Position numbers and translations under genes: made by a program | The notes under the pieces: model-generated | The model's input: only the letters and a program-made list of their open reading frames with translations | Told to the model about the DNA's origin: nothing | The model's database searches: none | Source of the DNA: Myxococcales bacterium | Lineage (GTDB): Bacteria; Myxococcota_A; UBA9160; UBA4427 | NCBI GenBank assembly: GCA_012960035.1 | Contig: DUBZ01000112.1 | Location: forward strand, 23,548 to 73,443 | Direction of reading: 5' to 3' | DNA length: 49,896 nucleotides | Shown: piece after piece, positions 15,391 through 23,857 of the stretch | Position numbering within the stretch: position 1 is the stretch's first letter | How the letters are laid out: every line of letters begins with the position of its first letter

Positions 15391-16877
15391 GCGCGCTCAC
15401 CCGATCGTTGGGCTTTGCAATTGCTGCCGCGCTATGCGGCGCGAGTTCGCTCGCGCTAGCCGAAGCGGAGTTTGTTGTCGGGTCGAAGTCGTTCACCGAA
15501 TCTGTCGTACTGGCCGAACTTGCGCGCAAAGCCGCAGAACGAGACGGCGTCGAACTCGGCCATCACCGAGAACTCGGCGGCAGCCGAATTCTATTCGAAG
15601 CGCTGAAGCAAGGTGAGATCGACGTCTACCCTGAGTACACGGGCACTTTGATCCATGAGCTGCTGGCGTCGACGGCGTCGGAGATCCGAACCCACGCGGA
15701 GATCAATCACGCCTTGGCGCCTCTAGGCCTGCACGCGTTGGCGCCCCTCGGCTTCGAGAACACGTACGCGCTGGGCCTGAAGCGGGAGAAAGCGGACGAA
15801 CTGGGGCTCGCCTCAATCAGCGACCTGGCCTCTCATCCCGCCCTCAAGTTTGGATTTAGCAGCGAGTTCATGGACCGCGAAGACGGCTGGCCCGGCCTTT
15901 CGCAGCGCTACGGCCTCGCCCCGGATTGGGTACGCGGGATGGATCACGACCTCGCATACCGCGCTCTTGAAAGCGATGAAATCCACGTACTCGATCTCTA
16001 CAGCACCGACGCCGACATCGCCTACTACAACCTCACCACGCTCAAAGACGATCGACGGTTCTTCCCCGAGTACAAAGCCTTTTTCATCGTACGAAGCGAC
16101 TTGAGCACGCGATCCCCGAAGCTCATGCGCGCCCTCGAGTCGCTGTCCGGCGCTGTCAGTGAAGAAGCCATGGTCGCGATGAACGCCCGAGTCAAACTCG
16201 ACCGCGAAAGCGAAGCCAATTCTGCGGCGGCTTTCTTAGGGATGCAAAATGAAGCGGGGGGCGACACGCGTTTCGATCGCATCGTCGCCACAACGTTCGA
16301 TCACCTCACCCTCGTCGCGATTTCATTGTTCGCCGCAATCGCCGTCGCGATTCCCCTGGGCATCGCCGCCGCACGGTTGCCCGGTCTCGGGGCGACGGTG
16401 CTGGCAGTGACAGGCGTGTTGCAAACGCTGCCCTCCCTCGCACTCTTCGTATTCATGATCCCGTTGTTTGGCATTGGAGCCGCGCCCGCGATTGTCGCGC
16501 TCTTCCTCTACAGCCTTCTCCCGATCGTACGCAACACCCATGCTGGACTCACGGGCATCGACCCGGCGCTTCGCGATTCAGCGATGGCGCTCGGCCTCCC
16601 CCCTGCGCGAAGACTCGCTTGGATCGAACTGCCGTTGGCAAGTCATTCGATCCTTGCGGGAATCAAGACTGCTGCGGTGATCAACGTCGGCACCGCAACC
16701 CTCGCCGCACTGATCGGCGCAGGAGGTTACGGGCAACCCATCTTGACCGGCATTCGCCTCGACGACACGTCGCTGATTCTCGAAGGAGCCGTGCCCGCCG
16801 CAATCCTGGCCCTACTGGCGCAGAGTGCCTTCAACCAATTCGAGCGTTGGCTCGGCTGGGAGATTTCCGGAGACTGA
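15387..16877 (+). CDS. OpuC-like substrate-binding protein fused to permease
   Basis: A 496-aa fusion. Residues 1-26 are a signal sequence (ending SLALAEAEF). Residues about 27-280 are an OpuAC/OsmX-type binding domain: VVGSKSFTESVVLAELA, then LGGSRILFEALKQGEIDVYP and YTGTL, hallmarks of glycine betaine/choline/carnitine binding proteins. Residues about 300-490 are a BPD_transp_1 permease with five or six helices and the EAA-like loop (DSAMALGLPPARRLAWIELP). The binding domain precedes the permease, the opposite of the permease-first EgtU-like fusions. Substrate is probably a quaternary ammonium osmolyte or ergothioneine-like betaine (inference). Confidence 0.87.
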   Translation: MSALTRSLGFAIAAALCGASSLALAEAEFVVGSKSFTESVVLAELARKAAERDGVELGHHRELGGSRILFEALKQGEIDVYPEYTGTLIHELLASTASEIRTHAEINHALAPLGLHALAPLGFENTYALGLKREKADELGLASISDLASHPALKFGFSSEFMDREDGWPGLSQRYGLAPDWVRGMDHDLAYRALESDEIHVLDLYSTDADIAYYNLTTLKDDRRFFPEYKAFFIVRSDLSTRSPKLMRALESLSGAVSEEAMVAMNARVKLDRESEANSAAAFLGMQNEAGGDTRFDRIVATTFDHLTLVAISLFAAIAVAIPLGIAAARLPGLGATVLAVTGVLQTLPSLALFVFMIPLFGIGAAPAIVALFLYSLLPIVRNTHAGLTGIDPALRDSAMALGLPPARRLAWIELPLASHSILAGIKTAAVINVGTATLAALIGAGGYGQPILTGIRLDDTSLILEGAVPAAILALLAQSAFNQFERWLGWEISGD

Positions 16878-17450
16878 GTTCGCATGTTCGGCTTCATGCT
16901 GGCGCGCTTGCTTTGCCGCCTCGAGCTTCGATTCATAAACCACCCGGGCGCGACCGCCGTTCGGATTTTCGGCGGCGTGTTGCCATCCCGGTATCTCGAA
17001 CTGCATCGAATCGAGATGGGCCTGCGCATACGGAGCCAAGATCTTGCCGCGCAAAGCGAGCGAAGTGCCCCGTGCAATCACCGAGATCGCGCGCGCCGCG
17101 GGTTGCCGCGTAGGCGTCGAAGTGGCGGTCTTGCTTTCACGTTCCCCCGAAGATGCACGGCCTTCGTTTACGGGCGGCGCGTTTCTGGTGAGCGAGCAAC
17201 GCCCAGGTCAACAGACGCAGATCGAGGCGCTGACGCTCAAGCAAGGGAAGGTCTAATTTTGCCAACCCATTTCGTCCGGTCGAGGGCAATAAAGGCGCCT
17301 ACCGCGCAGCCGTGAAGCACGGCGTGAGTCGCGTAAGGAGCGGGGTGCGATTCACGCTCGGAATTATCTCCCACGACGCCCAATCGCTTCGCGCGAACAG
17401 TATGCTCCGACTTCCAATCAACTGTCCATCCTGGGTCGGAGAACCACATC
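16878..17450. other. 573-bp stretch without a secure gene
   Basis: Two short frames look partly protein-like but cannot be confirmed. One is plus, 17044-17256 (TTG start; AITEIARAAGCRVGVEVAVL within). The other is minus, 16812-17006 (containing RARVVYESKLEAAKQARQHE), which would overlap the permease 3' end. Neither has a ribosome-binding site. They may be remnants of a decayed gene. The 3' part holds a stem-loop and the leader of the dehalogenase gene. Confidence 0.4.
17322..17357. promoter_or_regulatory. 11-bp stem-loop in the leader region of the dehalogenase gene
   Basis: GCGTGAGTCGC (17322-17332), a 14-nt loop, and GCGATTCACGC (17347-17357). In RNA all 11 pairs form, with one G-U wobble. 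The loop contains AAGGAG. It ends 93 nt before the dehalogenase ATG and has no T-run. It may be a leader structure, an operator, or the terminator of upstream transcription. TATGCT at 17401 is a possible -10, but no good -35 is seen. Confidence 0.4.
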
Positions 17451-18335
17451 ATGAACGAAAACGGCAGTGCCCCCCGCTACGGGAAGAAGCACATCGAAGT
17501 GAACGGCAAGTCGATGGCTTACATCGACGTCGGCGAAGGTGACCCCATCGTCTTCCTGCACGGGAACCCGACTTCGTCCTACCTGTGGCGCAACATCATG
17601 CCCTTTGCCGAAGGCCTGGGTCGCTGCATCGCACCTGACCTGATCGGCATGGGGGATTCCGAAAAACTCGATGATCCGGGGCCGGACAGTTACCAGTTCG
17701 TCGAGCACCGCGAATACCTCGACGGCATCCTCGAAGCACTCGGTGTCAATCAGAACGTTTTGCTCGTCATACACGACTGGGGATCGGCGCTCGGTTTCGA
17801 TTGGGCCAACCGACATCGCGATGCGGTGCGGGGCATCTGTTACATGGAAGCGCTGGTGCGCCCTGTCACTTGGGACGAATGGCCCGAAGCCGCCACCGGC
17901 ATTTTCAAGGGATTCCGTTCCGACGCGGGCGAAAGCATGGTGATCGAAAAGAACGTCTTCGTGGAGAACGTGCTCCCGGCCTCGATCATGCGAAAGCTCG
18001 AACCAGAAGAGCAGGACGAGTATCGCCGCCCGTTCGTGCGAGCAGGCGAAGATCGCCGCCCCACCCTCACCTGGCCGCGGCAGATTCCGATTGAGCGAGA
18101 ACCGGCAGACGTCACCAAGATCCTCGACGACTACGGTGCGTGGATGAGCGAAAACGACGTGCCGAAGCTGTTCGTTAATGCCGACCCAGGATCGATCCTG
18201 ATCGGTCCCCAACGCGAATACTGCCGCGCATGGAAGAACCAAACCGAAATTACCGTGCCCGGCCTCCACTTCATTCAAGAAGACTCCCCGAATGAAATTG
18301 GTGCCGCACTCGTGAAATTCATTAAGGCGCTGTAA
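17451..18335 (+). CDS. dhaA: Haloalkane dehalogenase, HLD-II type
   Basis: A 294-aa alpha/beta hydrolase that would cleave carbon-halogen bonds in haloalkanes, giving alcohol, halide and a proton. All five catalytic residues of subfamily II are recognisable: N39 in [12 protein letters not shown] and W110 (halide-stabilising), nucleophile D109 in [10 protein letters not shown], acid E133 in YMEALVRP, and base H273 in [10 protein letters not shown]. Length matches LinB/DhaA (about 295). The start is ATG 17451, with GGAG about 10 nt upstream. DUF547 follows after 33 nt on the same strand. Natural substrate is unknown; marine bacteria carry HLDs whose role is unclear. Confidence 0.92.
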   Translation: MNENGSAPRYGKKHIEVNGKSMAYIDVGEGDPIVFLHGNPTSSYLWRNIMPFAEGLGRCIAPDLIGMGDSEKLDDPGPDSYQFVEHREYLDGILEALGVNQNVLLVIHDWGSALGFDWANRHRDAVRGICYMEALVRPVTWDEWPEAATGIFKGFRSDAGESMVIEKNVFVENVLPASIMRKLEPEEQDEYRRPFVRAGEDRRPTLTWPRQIPIEREPADVTKILDDYGAWMSENDVPKLFVNADPGSILIGPQREYCRAWKNQTEITVPGLHFIQEDSPNEIGAALVKFIKAL

Positions 18336-18368
18336 CGCCCGTCACCGTCACGGCGTATAGAGAGCATC

Positions 18369-19178
18369 ATGACTCACCACAAGAATCTCTCCGGTAGCGC
18401 TTTGCCAGTCATACTCGCTTGTCTTGTCACGCTGCTTCTCGCCGTTCCGCTCCATGCCGCGCACGCGGGCGCGGGGCGCGACGCGAACACCCGCGATCTT
18501 TACGGAGCGATCCTCGAAGATCACACGCGGCCGACGAAAGACATCGTCCAAACCCGAGTGAACTATCGCGCAATCAAGAACGACCCGCGCTGGAAGCAAG
18601 TCGTTGCGGACCTCGGCGAGTCGAACCCGAAAGCGCTGCGGGTAGACGATGAAAAGCTCGCTTTCTGGATCAACGCCTACAACATCCTGGCGATTGACTT
18701 GGTCCAGAACGCGTATCCGGTCGACAGCATCAAGGACCTCGGTTCGTTCTTCTCTCCCGTGTGGGAAGCGAAAGCGGGATCCATCGGTGGCCGATCCTAC
18801 ACCCTCGAAGAGATCGAACATAAGATCCTTCGACCGATGGGCGAACCACGGATCCACGCAGCCATTGTTTGCGCGTCCGTCTCCTGCCCCCCACTTGCAC
18901 GGACTCCGTTTACGCCGGAGAGGATCAACGCCCAACTCGATTCGATCGTGCGGGCCTGGCTCTCGAACCCTGAGAAGGGGCTGCGCCTCGACCGCGACGA
19001 TGAAACGCTCAACGTCAGTAAGATCTTTCGTTGGTTTGAGTCTGACTTCGAAGCGGGAGGCGGCGTAATTCAGTTCGTGTTGCCCCACATGGCGACAGAA
19101 GACGCCGACTGGCTGCGCGAGCACCGAGCCGATATCGACCTCGAGTACTTCGACTACGCCTGGGGCCTTAACGAGTAG
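18369..19178 (+). CDS. DUF547 domain protein with signal peptide
   Basis: A 269-aa protein. Residues 1-34 form a signal peptide (LPVILACLVTLLLAVPLHAA). The DUF547 core follows with KLAFWINAYNILAIDLV, then HAAIVCASVSCPPL and a C-terminal LEYFDYAWGLNE. FWINAYN and the CASxSCPP segment are the conserved family features. Function is not established; DUF547 is often exported. It begins 33 nt after the dehalogenase and probably shares its transcript. Confidence 0.82.
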   Translation: MTHHKNLSGSALPVILACLVTLLLAVPLHAAHAGAGRDANTRDLYGAILEDHTRPTKDIVQTRVNYRAIKNDPRWKQVVADLGESNPKALRVDDEKLAFWINAYNILAIDLVQNAYPVDSIKDLGSFFSPVWEAKAGSIGGRSYTLEEIEHKILRPMGEPRIHAAIVCASVSCPPLARTPFTPERINAQLDSIVRAWLSNPEKGLRLDRDDETLNVSKIFRWFESDFEAGGGVIQFVLPHMATEDADWLREHRADIDLEYFDYAWGLNE

Positions 19179-19194
19179 TCGGACTGCACCGAAT

Positions 19195-19219
19195 CGCCTG
19201 CACTGTCGCGCCTGCACTG
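19195..19219. repeat. Tandem 14-bp direct repeat
   Basis: CGCCTGCACTG occurs at 19195-19205 and 19209-19219 (period 14), just downstream of the DUF547 stop. Probably a small local duplication; no function is visible. Confidence 0.4.
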
Positions 19220-19288
19220 CGGCAAAACTTCGCGTAAGGCCCGTGAGTGCCACGAGAAATGGGCACGCAACTTGCGTTATGTGCAGGC

Positions 19289-19531
19289 ATGGAAAACGAC
19301 TACGAAGATCGCATACTCGTCCGACGTGGCCCGAGCCCCGGCATCGCAGCCGTCCTATCCGTTGTGATCCCCGGCCTGGGTCAGGTCTACAACGGCAACC
19401 TGTTTACCGGCGCATTGTGGTTTGCCGCAGTCAGTTTCGGCTACTGGGCGATTCTGGTGCCCGGATTGTTCCTGCACGGCATCTCGGTTTGGTGCGCATA
19501 CCACGGTGCCCGCGACGGGTACGGCTATTGA
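19289..19531 (+). CDS. Small two-helix membrane protein (TM2-like)
   Basis: An 80-aa protein with a short charged N-terminus (MENDYEDRILVRRG) and two hydrophobic segments: AAVLSVVIPGLGQVYNGN and GALWFAAVSFGYWAILVPG. PGLGQVYNGN resembles the conserved turn of TM2-type small membrane proteins. A GTG at 19247 in the same frame, with AAGG upstream, is an alternative start adding 14 residues. It lies 85 nt before the symporter small subunit on the same strand. Function is unknown; a helper of the transporter is possible but unsupported. Confidence 0.55.
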   Translation: MENDYEDRILVRRGPSPGIAAVLSVVIPGLGQVYNGNLFTGALWFAAVSFGYWAILVPGLFLHGISVWCAYHGARDGYGY

Positions 19532-19547
19532 CGCAGACTGGCACGGG

Positions 19548-19576
19548 TTGACCGACTCCCCCGGCTCCAGTTCAAT
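19548..19576 (+). promoter_or_regulatory. Candidate sigma70-type promoter for the symporter operon
   Basis: TTGACC (19548-19553, 5 of 6 matches to TTGACA), a 17-nt spacer and TTCAAT (19571-19576, 4 of 6 to TATAAT). Predicted transcription start is near 19583, about 33 nt before the GTG start at 19616. The 5' arm of the inverted repeat at 19552-19561 would then lie upstream of the transcription start. Confidence 0.35.
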
Positions 19577-19613
19577 CTGCGACAGCCGCGACACAACGTG
19601 GACGGGGAGTCGG
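19552..19613 (+). promoter_or_regulatory. Inverted repeat covering the ribosome-binding site of the symporter operon
   Basis: CCGACTCCCC (19552-19561) and GGGGAGTCGG (19604-19613) are perfect complements separated by 42 nt. The 3' arm contains GGGGAG, the ribosome-binding site 6 nt before GTG 19616. In a transcript that starts upstream this stem would hide the site. A transcript starting inside, from the promoter candidate at 19548, would leave it free. Confidence 0.45.
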
Positions 19614-19615
19614 CA

Positions 19616-19930
19616 GTGGCAACAGAGTCGGGGCATCAGCCCAGTCAGACACACGATCAGGATTCGGCGGCCGAGCGCGCCAGCCGAGACAATCACGCGT
19701 CCTATTGGCGTTCAAACCTGCGCCTTATGGCCGCCCTGCTCGCGGTCTGGTTCATTGTCCCCTTCGGCCTGGGCATCGTCTTGGTCGAGCCGCTCAATGA
19801 GTTTCACCTCGGCGGTTTCCCCCTAGGTTTCTGGTTCGCCCAGCAAGGGGCGATCTATGTCTTCATGGTGCTGGTCTTGATCTACGCGGTGATGATGCAC
19901 CGGCATGACCGCGATCACGGCGTCGAGTGA
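19616..19930 (+). CDS. DUF4212 sodium/substrate symporter small subunit
   Basis: A 104-aa protein with a polar N-terminus and two transmembrane helices: LRLMAALLAVWFIVPFGLGIV and GFWFAQQGAIYVFMVLVLIYA. YWRSNLRL and FPLGFWFAQQG are the family signature. This class forms the small partner of VC_2705-type sodium/organic acid (for example acetate) symporters. GTG 19616 is chosen because GGGGAG precedes it by 6 nt; GTG 19598 is in frame but lacks a site. It overlaps the large-subunit gene by 26 nt. Confidence 0.88.
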   Translation: MATESGHQPSQTHDQDSAAERASRDNHASYWRSNLRLMAALLAVWFIVPFGLGIVLVEPLNEFHLGGFPLGFWFAQQGAIYVFMVLVLIYAVMMHRHDRDHGVE

Positions 19931-21638
19931 ACCCAGCCCCTTGAGCATTCTCACCTGGACATACATCACCGTTGGCTTGAGCTTTGCGCTCTATATCGGC
20001 GTTGCGATCTGGAGCCGGGCAGGCACGACGTCGAGCTTCTATGTCGCCGGCCGAGGTGTACATCCCGTTGCGAACGGAATGGCGACTGCTGCAGACTGGA
20101 TGAGCGCCGCGTCGTTTATCAGCATGGCGGGCTTGATCTCTTTTATGGGGTATCAGGGGGGCTTCTACCTGATGGGCTGGACGGGGGGCTATGTGCTCCT
20201 CGCGTTGCTGCTCGCCCCCTACTTGCGCAAGTTCGGACGTTATACCGTGCCCGAGTTCGTGGGCGACCGTTACGACAGCCAGCTCGCCCGAGTCGTCGCC
20301 GTGTTCTGCGCGATATTCGTTTCGTTTACATACGTCGCAGGACAAATGCGCGGAGTGGGCGTGGTCTTCTCCCGATTCCTCGAAGTTCCGGTTGATGTGG
20401 GTGTCATGATCGGCGTCGGCTTGGTGTTTGTGTACGCCGTGCTCGGCGGGATGCGGGGCATCACGTACACCCAAGTCGCGCAGTACGTCGTGCTCATCGT
20501 GGCATTCATGATTCCCGCCGTCGCGATTTCCGAAAAACTCACCGGACACTGGATTCCGCAGATTGGCTTTGGCGCGTCGTTGGTCGAGGGGCCAAACGCC
20601 GGACGCTATCTCCTCGAAACCCTCGACGCCGTTCAACGCGACCTAGGCTTTCCCGAATACACCGCGGCTTGGGTCGAAGGCAAGAAGTCCATGGTGGACG
20701 TCTTCGCCATCACTCTCGCTTTGATGGTCGGCACCGCGGGACTCCCCCACGTCATTGTTCGGTTCTACACCGTGCGAAACGCGGCGGCCGCGCGCTGGAG
20801 TGCCGTGTGGGCGCTTCTGTTTATCGGCATCCTCTACTCAACGGCGCCTGCCGTAGCGAGCTTTGCGCGGATGAACTTGATCCAGACCGTCGACGGTCGG
20901 GAATACAATGAAGTCCCCGAATGGTTCAACAGCTGGGAACGCACAGGGCTGATCGAATTCGACGACAAAAACGGGGATGGCAAAATTGCATTCGTGGGCG
21001 ACGCGGACAAAAACGAACTCAAAGTTGACCGCGACATCATCGTGCTCGCGAACCCCGAAATCGCGGGACTCCCCAACTGGGTCATCGCGTTGGTTGCAGC
21101 TGGCGGACTCGCCGCTGCCCTTTCGACCGCCGCGGGGCTACTGCTCGTCATTTCGTCGTCAATCTCGCATGACTTGTTGAAGTCGTTCTTGTGGAAAGAC
21201 CTTGACGACAAACAAGAACTCATGGCCGCTCGCATCGCCGCCGCGTTCGCGGTTGTGGTCGCCGGCTACTTTGGCATCAACCCACCCGGCTACGTCGCTC
21301 AAGTGGTGGCGTTCGCGTTTGGACTTGCGGCGGCGAGTTTCTTCCCGGTTCTCGTTCTGGGCGTATTTGACAAACGCACCAATCGCCAAGGCGCGATTGC
21401 GGGAATGCTAATCGGCATCTTCTTCACTGGGGGCTACATCGTCTACTTCAAGTTTTTCGGCGGGGTCGAATCAGAATGGCTCTGGGGAATCAGCCCTGAG
21501 GGCATTGGTTCGATTGGTATGTTAATCAACTTCGTTGTGACCTTGGTGGTGTCCCGAATCACACCGCCGCCGCCTCAGCATGTCGTCGACCTCGTCGATG
21601 AAATGAGATTGCCGCGCGAAGGACCTGTCGCGAGCTAA
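19905..21638 (+). CDS. Sodium:solute symporter, VC_2705/ActP-like large subunit
   Basis: A 577-aa SSS-family symporter with about 13 hydrophobic segments. Conserved stretches are SSFYVAGRGVHPVANGMATA, DWMSAASFISMAGLI, PHVIVRFYTVRNAAAARWS and AAGGLAAALSTAAGLLLVIS. Likely substrates are short monocarboxylates such as acetate or pyruvate, driven by sodium. A loop at residues about 353-372 reads DDKNGDGKIAFVGDADKNEL, an EF-hand-like DxNxDGxI loop that is common in this family. Translation is coupled to the DUF4212 subunit by overlap. It could supply or recover small acids from the catabolic genes around it. Confidence 0.88.
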   Translation: MTAITASSEPSPLSILTWTYITVGLSFALYIGVAIWSRAGTTSSFYVAGRGVHPVANGMATAADWMSAASFISMAGLISFMGYQGGFYLMGWTGGYVLLALLLAPYLRKFGRYTVPEFVGDRYDSQLARVVAVFCAIFVSFTYVAGQMRGVGVVFSRFLEVPVDVGVMIGVGLVFVYAVLGGMRGITYTQVAQYVVLIVAFMIPAVAISEKLTGHWIPQIGFGASLVEGPNAGRYLLETLDAVQRDLGFPEYTAAWVEGKKSMVDVFAITLALMVGTAGLPHVIVRFYTVRNAAAARWSAVWALLFIGILYSTAPAVASFARMNLIQTVDGREYNEVPEWFNSWERTGLIEFDDKNGDGKIAFVGDADKNELKVDRDIIVLANPEIAGLPNWVIALVAAGGLAAALSTAAGLLLVISSSISHDLLKSFLWKDLDDKQELMAARIAAAFAVVVAGYFGINPPGYVAQVVAFAFGLAAASFFPVLVLGVFDKRTNRQGAIAGMLIGIFFTGGYIVYFKFFGGVESEWLWGISPEGIGSIGMLINFVVTLVVSRITPPPPQHVVDLVDEMRLPREGPVAS

Positions 21639-21668
21639 CGCGGCGGCTTCAAGGACAAGGGGTCAAAA

Positions 21669-22556
21669 ATGAATCTTCTCGGTCAGCCCGCCCACGTGGG
21701 TCGCTTCTGTGGTTCGAATACTTACGAGGTCACTCCCGAAGTTGTGGCCTTCTACGCGGATGCTCTCGAAGACCGGCATCCACTGCAGAGTGAATTCGCT
21801 CCGCCGCTCCTCCACCATTCGGAGTGTTACAACTTCGTCGGGGAGTGGTACCTGAAGAACCTGTTCGGGAACCTGCACGCACAGCAGGATTGGGAAATGT
21901 TTCAGCCGATCCCGATTGGCAGCACGATCTATTCCGTCTCGACGATCATCGAGCGATTTCAGAAGCGCGGACGGGACTACGTCGTCAACGAAACAGACCT
22001 GTTTGACGCCTCCGACCACAAGCTCCTCGTCCGCGGGCGAACCTTTCAATCGTTCCTGCCGCCCAAGTCCGAAACGTCGGGAGAAAGCAACTTTGTTGTC
22101 GACAAGGCAACCGCCGCGAGCAAAGAAAAGGCGCGTCCCGAACGAGCTGCCTTTCCGACGGCCACCGGAGTCGACCTCAAGCCGGTCGAAAAGCAAGTGG
22201 ACGCGCGCCGCTGCTGGATGTTCTCAGGGCCGGGCAAGAACTATCACACGGACAAAGAACAAGCGAAGAAGCTCGGCTTCCCCAATATCGTCGTGCAGGG
22301 AATGATGTCGACGTCGTTTGTTTCCGAAGTCATGCAAAACGAATTCGGCATGGGCTGGCTCGCCGGCGGCAAGATGTCGCTCAAGCTGACCAACGTACTC
22401 TGGGTCGACGAGTCGGTGGCGGTGCGCGCGCGGGTAAGAGAAGAGACTCCCGAAGGCACTCAGACCCGGGTCCACTGTGACGTCTGGGCCGACAAGCGCG
22501 ACGAACATGGGACCGAGACGCGGATCGCACTCGGGACTGCAAGCGCAGTGAACTAG
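21669..22556 (+). CDS. MaoC-type double-hotdog (R)-hydratase family protein
   Basis: A 295-aa protein with two hotdog modules. The second carries the hydratase-2 pattern NYHTDKEQAKKLGFPNIVVQ followed by GMMSTS, with the Asp/His-type dyad region of MaoC dehydratases. The first (EVTPEVVAFYADALEDRHPL) is the degenerate half found in eukaryotic-type and side-chain hydratases. It probably hydrates an enoyl-CoA with a bulky acyl group (inference). AAGGGG lies 8 nt before ATG 21669, and the gene follows the symporter by 30 nt on the same strand, possibly in one transcript. Confidence 0.8.
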   Translation: MNLLGQPAHVGRFCGSNTYEVTPEVVAFYADALEDRHPLQSEFAPPLLHHSECYNFVGEWYLKNLFGNLHAQQDWEMFQPIPIGSTIYSVSTIIERFQKRGRDYVVNETDLFDASDHKLLVRGRTFQSFLPPKSETSGESNFVVDKATAASKEKARPERAAFPTATGVDLKPVEKQVDARRCWMFSGPGKNYHTDKEQAKKLGFPNIVVQGMMSTSFVSEVMQNEFGMGWLAGGKMSLKLTNVLWVDESVAVRARVREETPEGTQTRVHCDVWADKRDEHGTETRIALGTASAVN

Positions 22557-22570
22557 CAAGCGCAGTGAAC
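22539..22570. repeat. Short tandem duplication over the MaoC-like stop codon
   Basis: GCAAGCGCAGTGAAC occurs at 22539-22553 and 22556-22570 (period 17). The stop TAG at 22554-22556 sits between the two copies. The duplication does not change the protein. It is a recent slip or duplication at a convergent gene junction. Confidence 0.6.
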
Positions 22571-22621
22571 GAAGTCGCGCCCTTCCCTTTAACCGAGCTT
22601 CGCGTCAACCGAGCGACACGA

Positions 22622-23725
22622 TCAAGGTGACTGAAGACTGGGGTGCTGCGCGATCGCGCGTGCAACGAAAGCGTTGCCCTCGGCAGACATGTGTCCAACC
22701 TGCCGTCCGCCGCCCGGGTGCTTGGTCACGTTGAAGAAATCGTCTTCAGAAAACGCAGGGGAGTCGATGGCGCTACGCAGCGGCCCCTCGATTTTCAATA
22801 CCAGTACGTCGCGTTCTCGGGCGCGCTTGAGCATCGCTCCCGCGCGTCTCGAATTCGTTTCCGGAAGCCACTGCAACACGATCAAGAGACCGTGGCCCTG
22901 TTCTTCCGCGGCGTCGGCAAGGCGATCGACGAGCAGGCTTGCAACCTCTTCACCGCGCTCATGCACCCGAACGCTCCCGCGCACCAACCAACCAGTCGGG
23001 TCTAAACGCCGCAACACGAAGTCTGCGAGGTAGCTTTTGCGCAGTGCCCGACGCAGGTACGATTCACCGATCGGTGCGTCTTGGGGCGAAGGCACCGGCA
23101 TATTGCGACGTACGAGCGCCCCCTCTTCCACGTCAAAGTACGGCTTCCACGAGTAGCGATACGAATACTCGCAGCGAGCAATATCGTCGGCGATCAGGCT
23201 GACGATCAAGAAATCGGCGTCGGTCTCCTGCATCAGAACTTCGCTGCGGAGCACGGCTTGGTCGAAGCCGTAACCGAACACGCCACCGTTGACGATGGGA
23301 CGGGCCAATAACCCCTGAAGCTTCGCGGGCCAGGTGTCGCGATCGTTGACTTCGTCGCCGTAGGTAAACGAATCGCCGACCGTCACGATCGGCACCCCCT
23401 GCGGCGGCGCTGCATCCGCACCGTTGCTCCGGGTGCCTTCCCACGTGATGTGCGCGGTCGCGTTCCAAATCGGATTGTGTGCTCGGGCACCCGGGGTCGG
23501 GACATATCCAAGATTCGGGTCGAACGAGCCAGGATAGACGCGACCAATCATCGAAATGCCCGCGGCGGGATCCGGCACAGCGCTGAAGCCGACCCCCTTC
23601 AACACGCGTATCGCAACCTCGAGCCCCGCCAGCGTAAGCAAGCTTGAGGTCAGGAGCAGCAGCGCGAGAAACATCGCGCGCGGGCGCTTAGGGTTCGCTT
23701 CGGGTGTGGGCATCGGCCCGAGCAT
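22622..23725 (-). CDS. Membrane-anchored SGNH/GDSL hydrolase-like protein
   Basis: A 367-aa protein. A hydrophobic anchor or signal is at residues about 18-36 (MFLALLLLTSSLLTLAGLEV). Block I is VTVGDSFTYGDEVN with the presumptive nucleophile Ser; the C-terminal GHMSAEGNAFVARAI supplies the His block. SGNH proteins of this kind deacylate or deacetylate sugars and lipids outside the cytoplasm; the substrate is open. ATG 23725 with GGGGTG upstream is preferred over ATG 23713. It is divergent from the DoxX gene and convergent with the MaoC-like gene. Confidence 0.75.
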   Translation of the reverse strand: MLGPMPTPEANPKRPRAMFLALLLLTSSLLTLAGLEVAIRVLKGVGFSAVPDPAAGISMIGRVYPGSFDPNLGYVPTPGARAHNPIWNATAHITWEGTRSNGADAAPPQGVPIVTVGDSFTYGDEVNDRDTWPAKLQGLLARPIVNGGVFGYGFDQAVLRSEVLMQETDADFLIVSLIADDIARCEYSYRYSWKPYFDVEEGALVRRNMPVPSPQDAPIGESYLRRALRKSYLADFVLRRLDPTGWLVRGSVRVHERGEEVASLLVDRLADAAEEQGHGLLIVLQWLPETNSRRAGAMLKRARERDVLVLKIEGPLRSAIDSPAFSEDDFFNVTKHPGGGRQVGHMSAEGNAFVARAIAQHPSLQSP

Positions 23726-23857
23726 AAATGAGACACCCCGCCCCGCCCACCCTACGCGAGCGGCGGTCAGGGCTCGCGAATGTTAAACCTAATGCCGCTG
23801 CCACATGCGCGGCACGACACCCCGAACCCACGAGATGATCTCGGAGACAATGACCCC

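Noticed and set aside
16812..17081. Minus-strand small ORF past the permease 3' end
   Set aside because: It overlaps the permease by 66 nt, has no ribosome-binding site and no homologous feature I can name. Kept only as a possible remnant in the region note.
20958..21020. EF-hand-like loop in the symporter as a novel calcium sensor
   Set aside because: The DxNxDGxI insertion is common in VC_2705/ActP-type symporters, so it is a family trait and not peculiar to this window.
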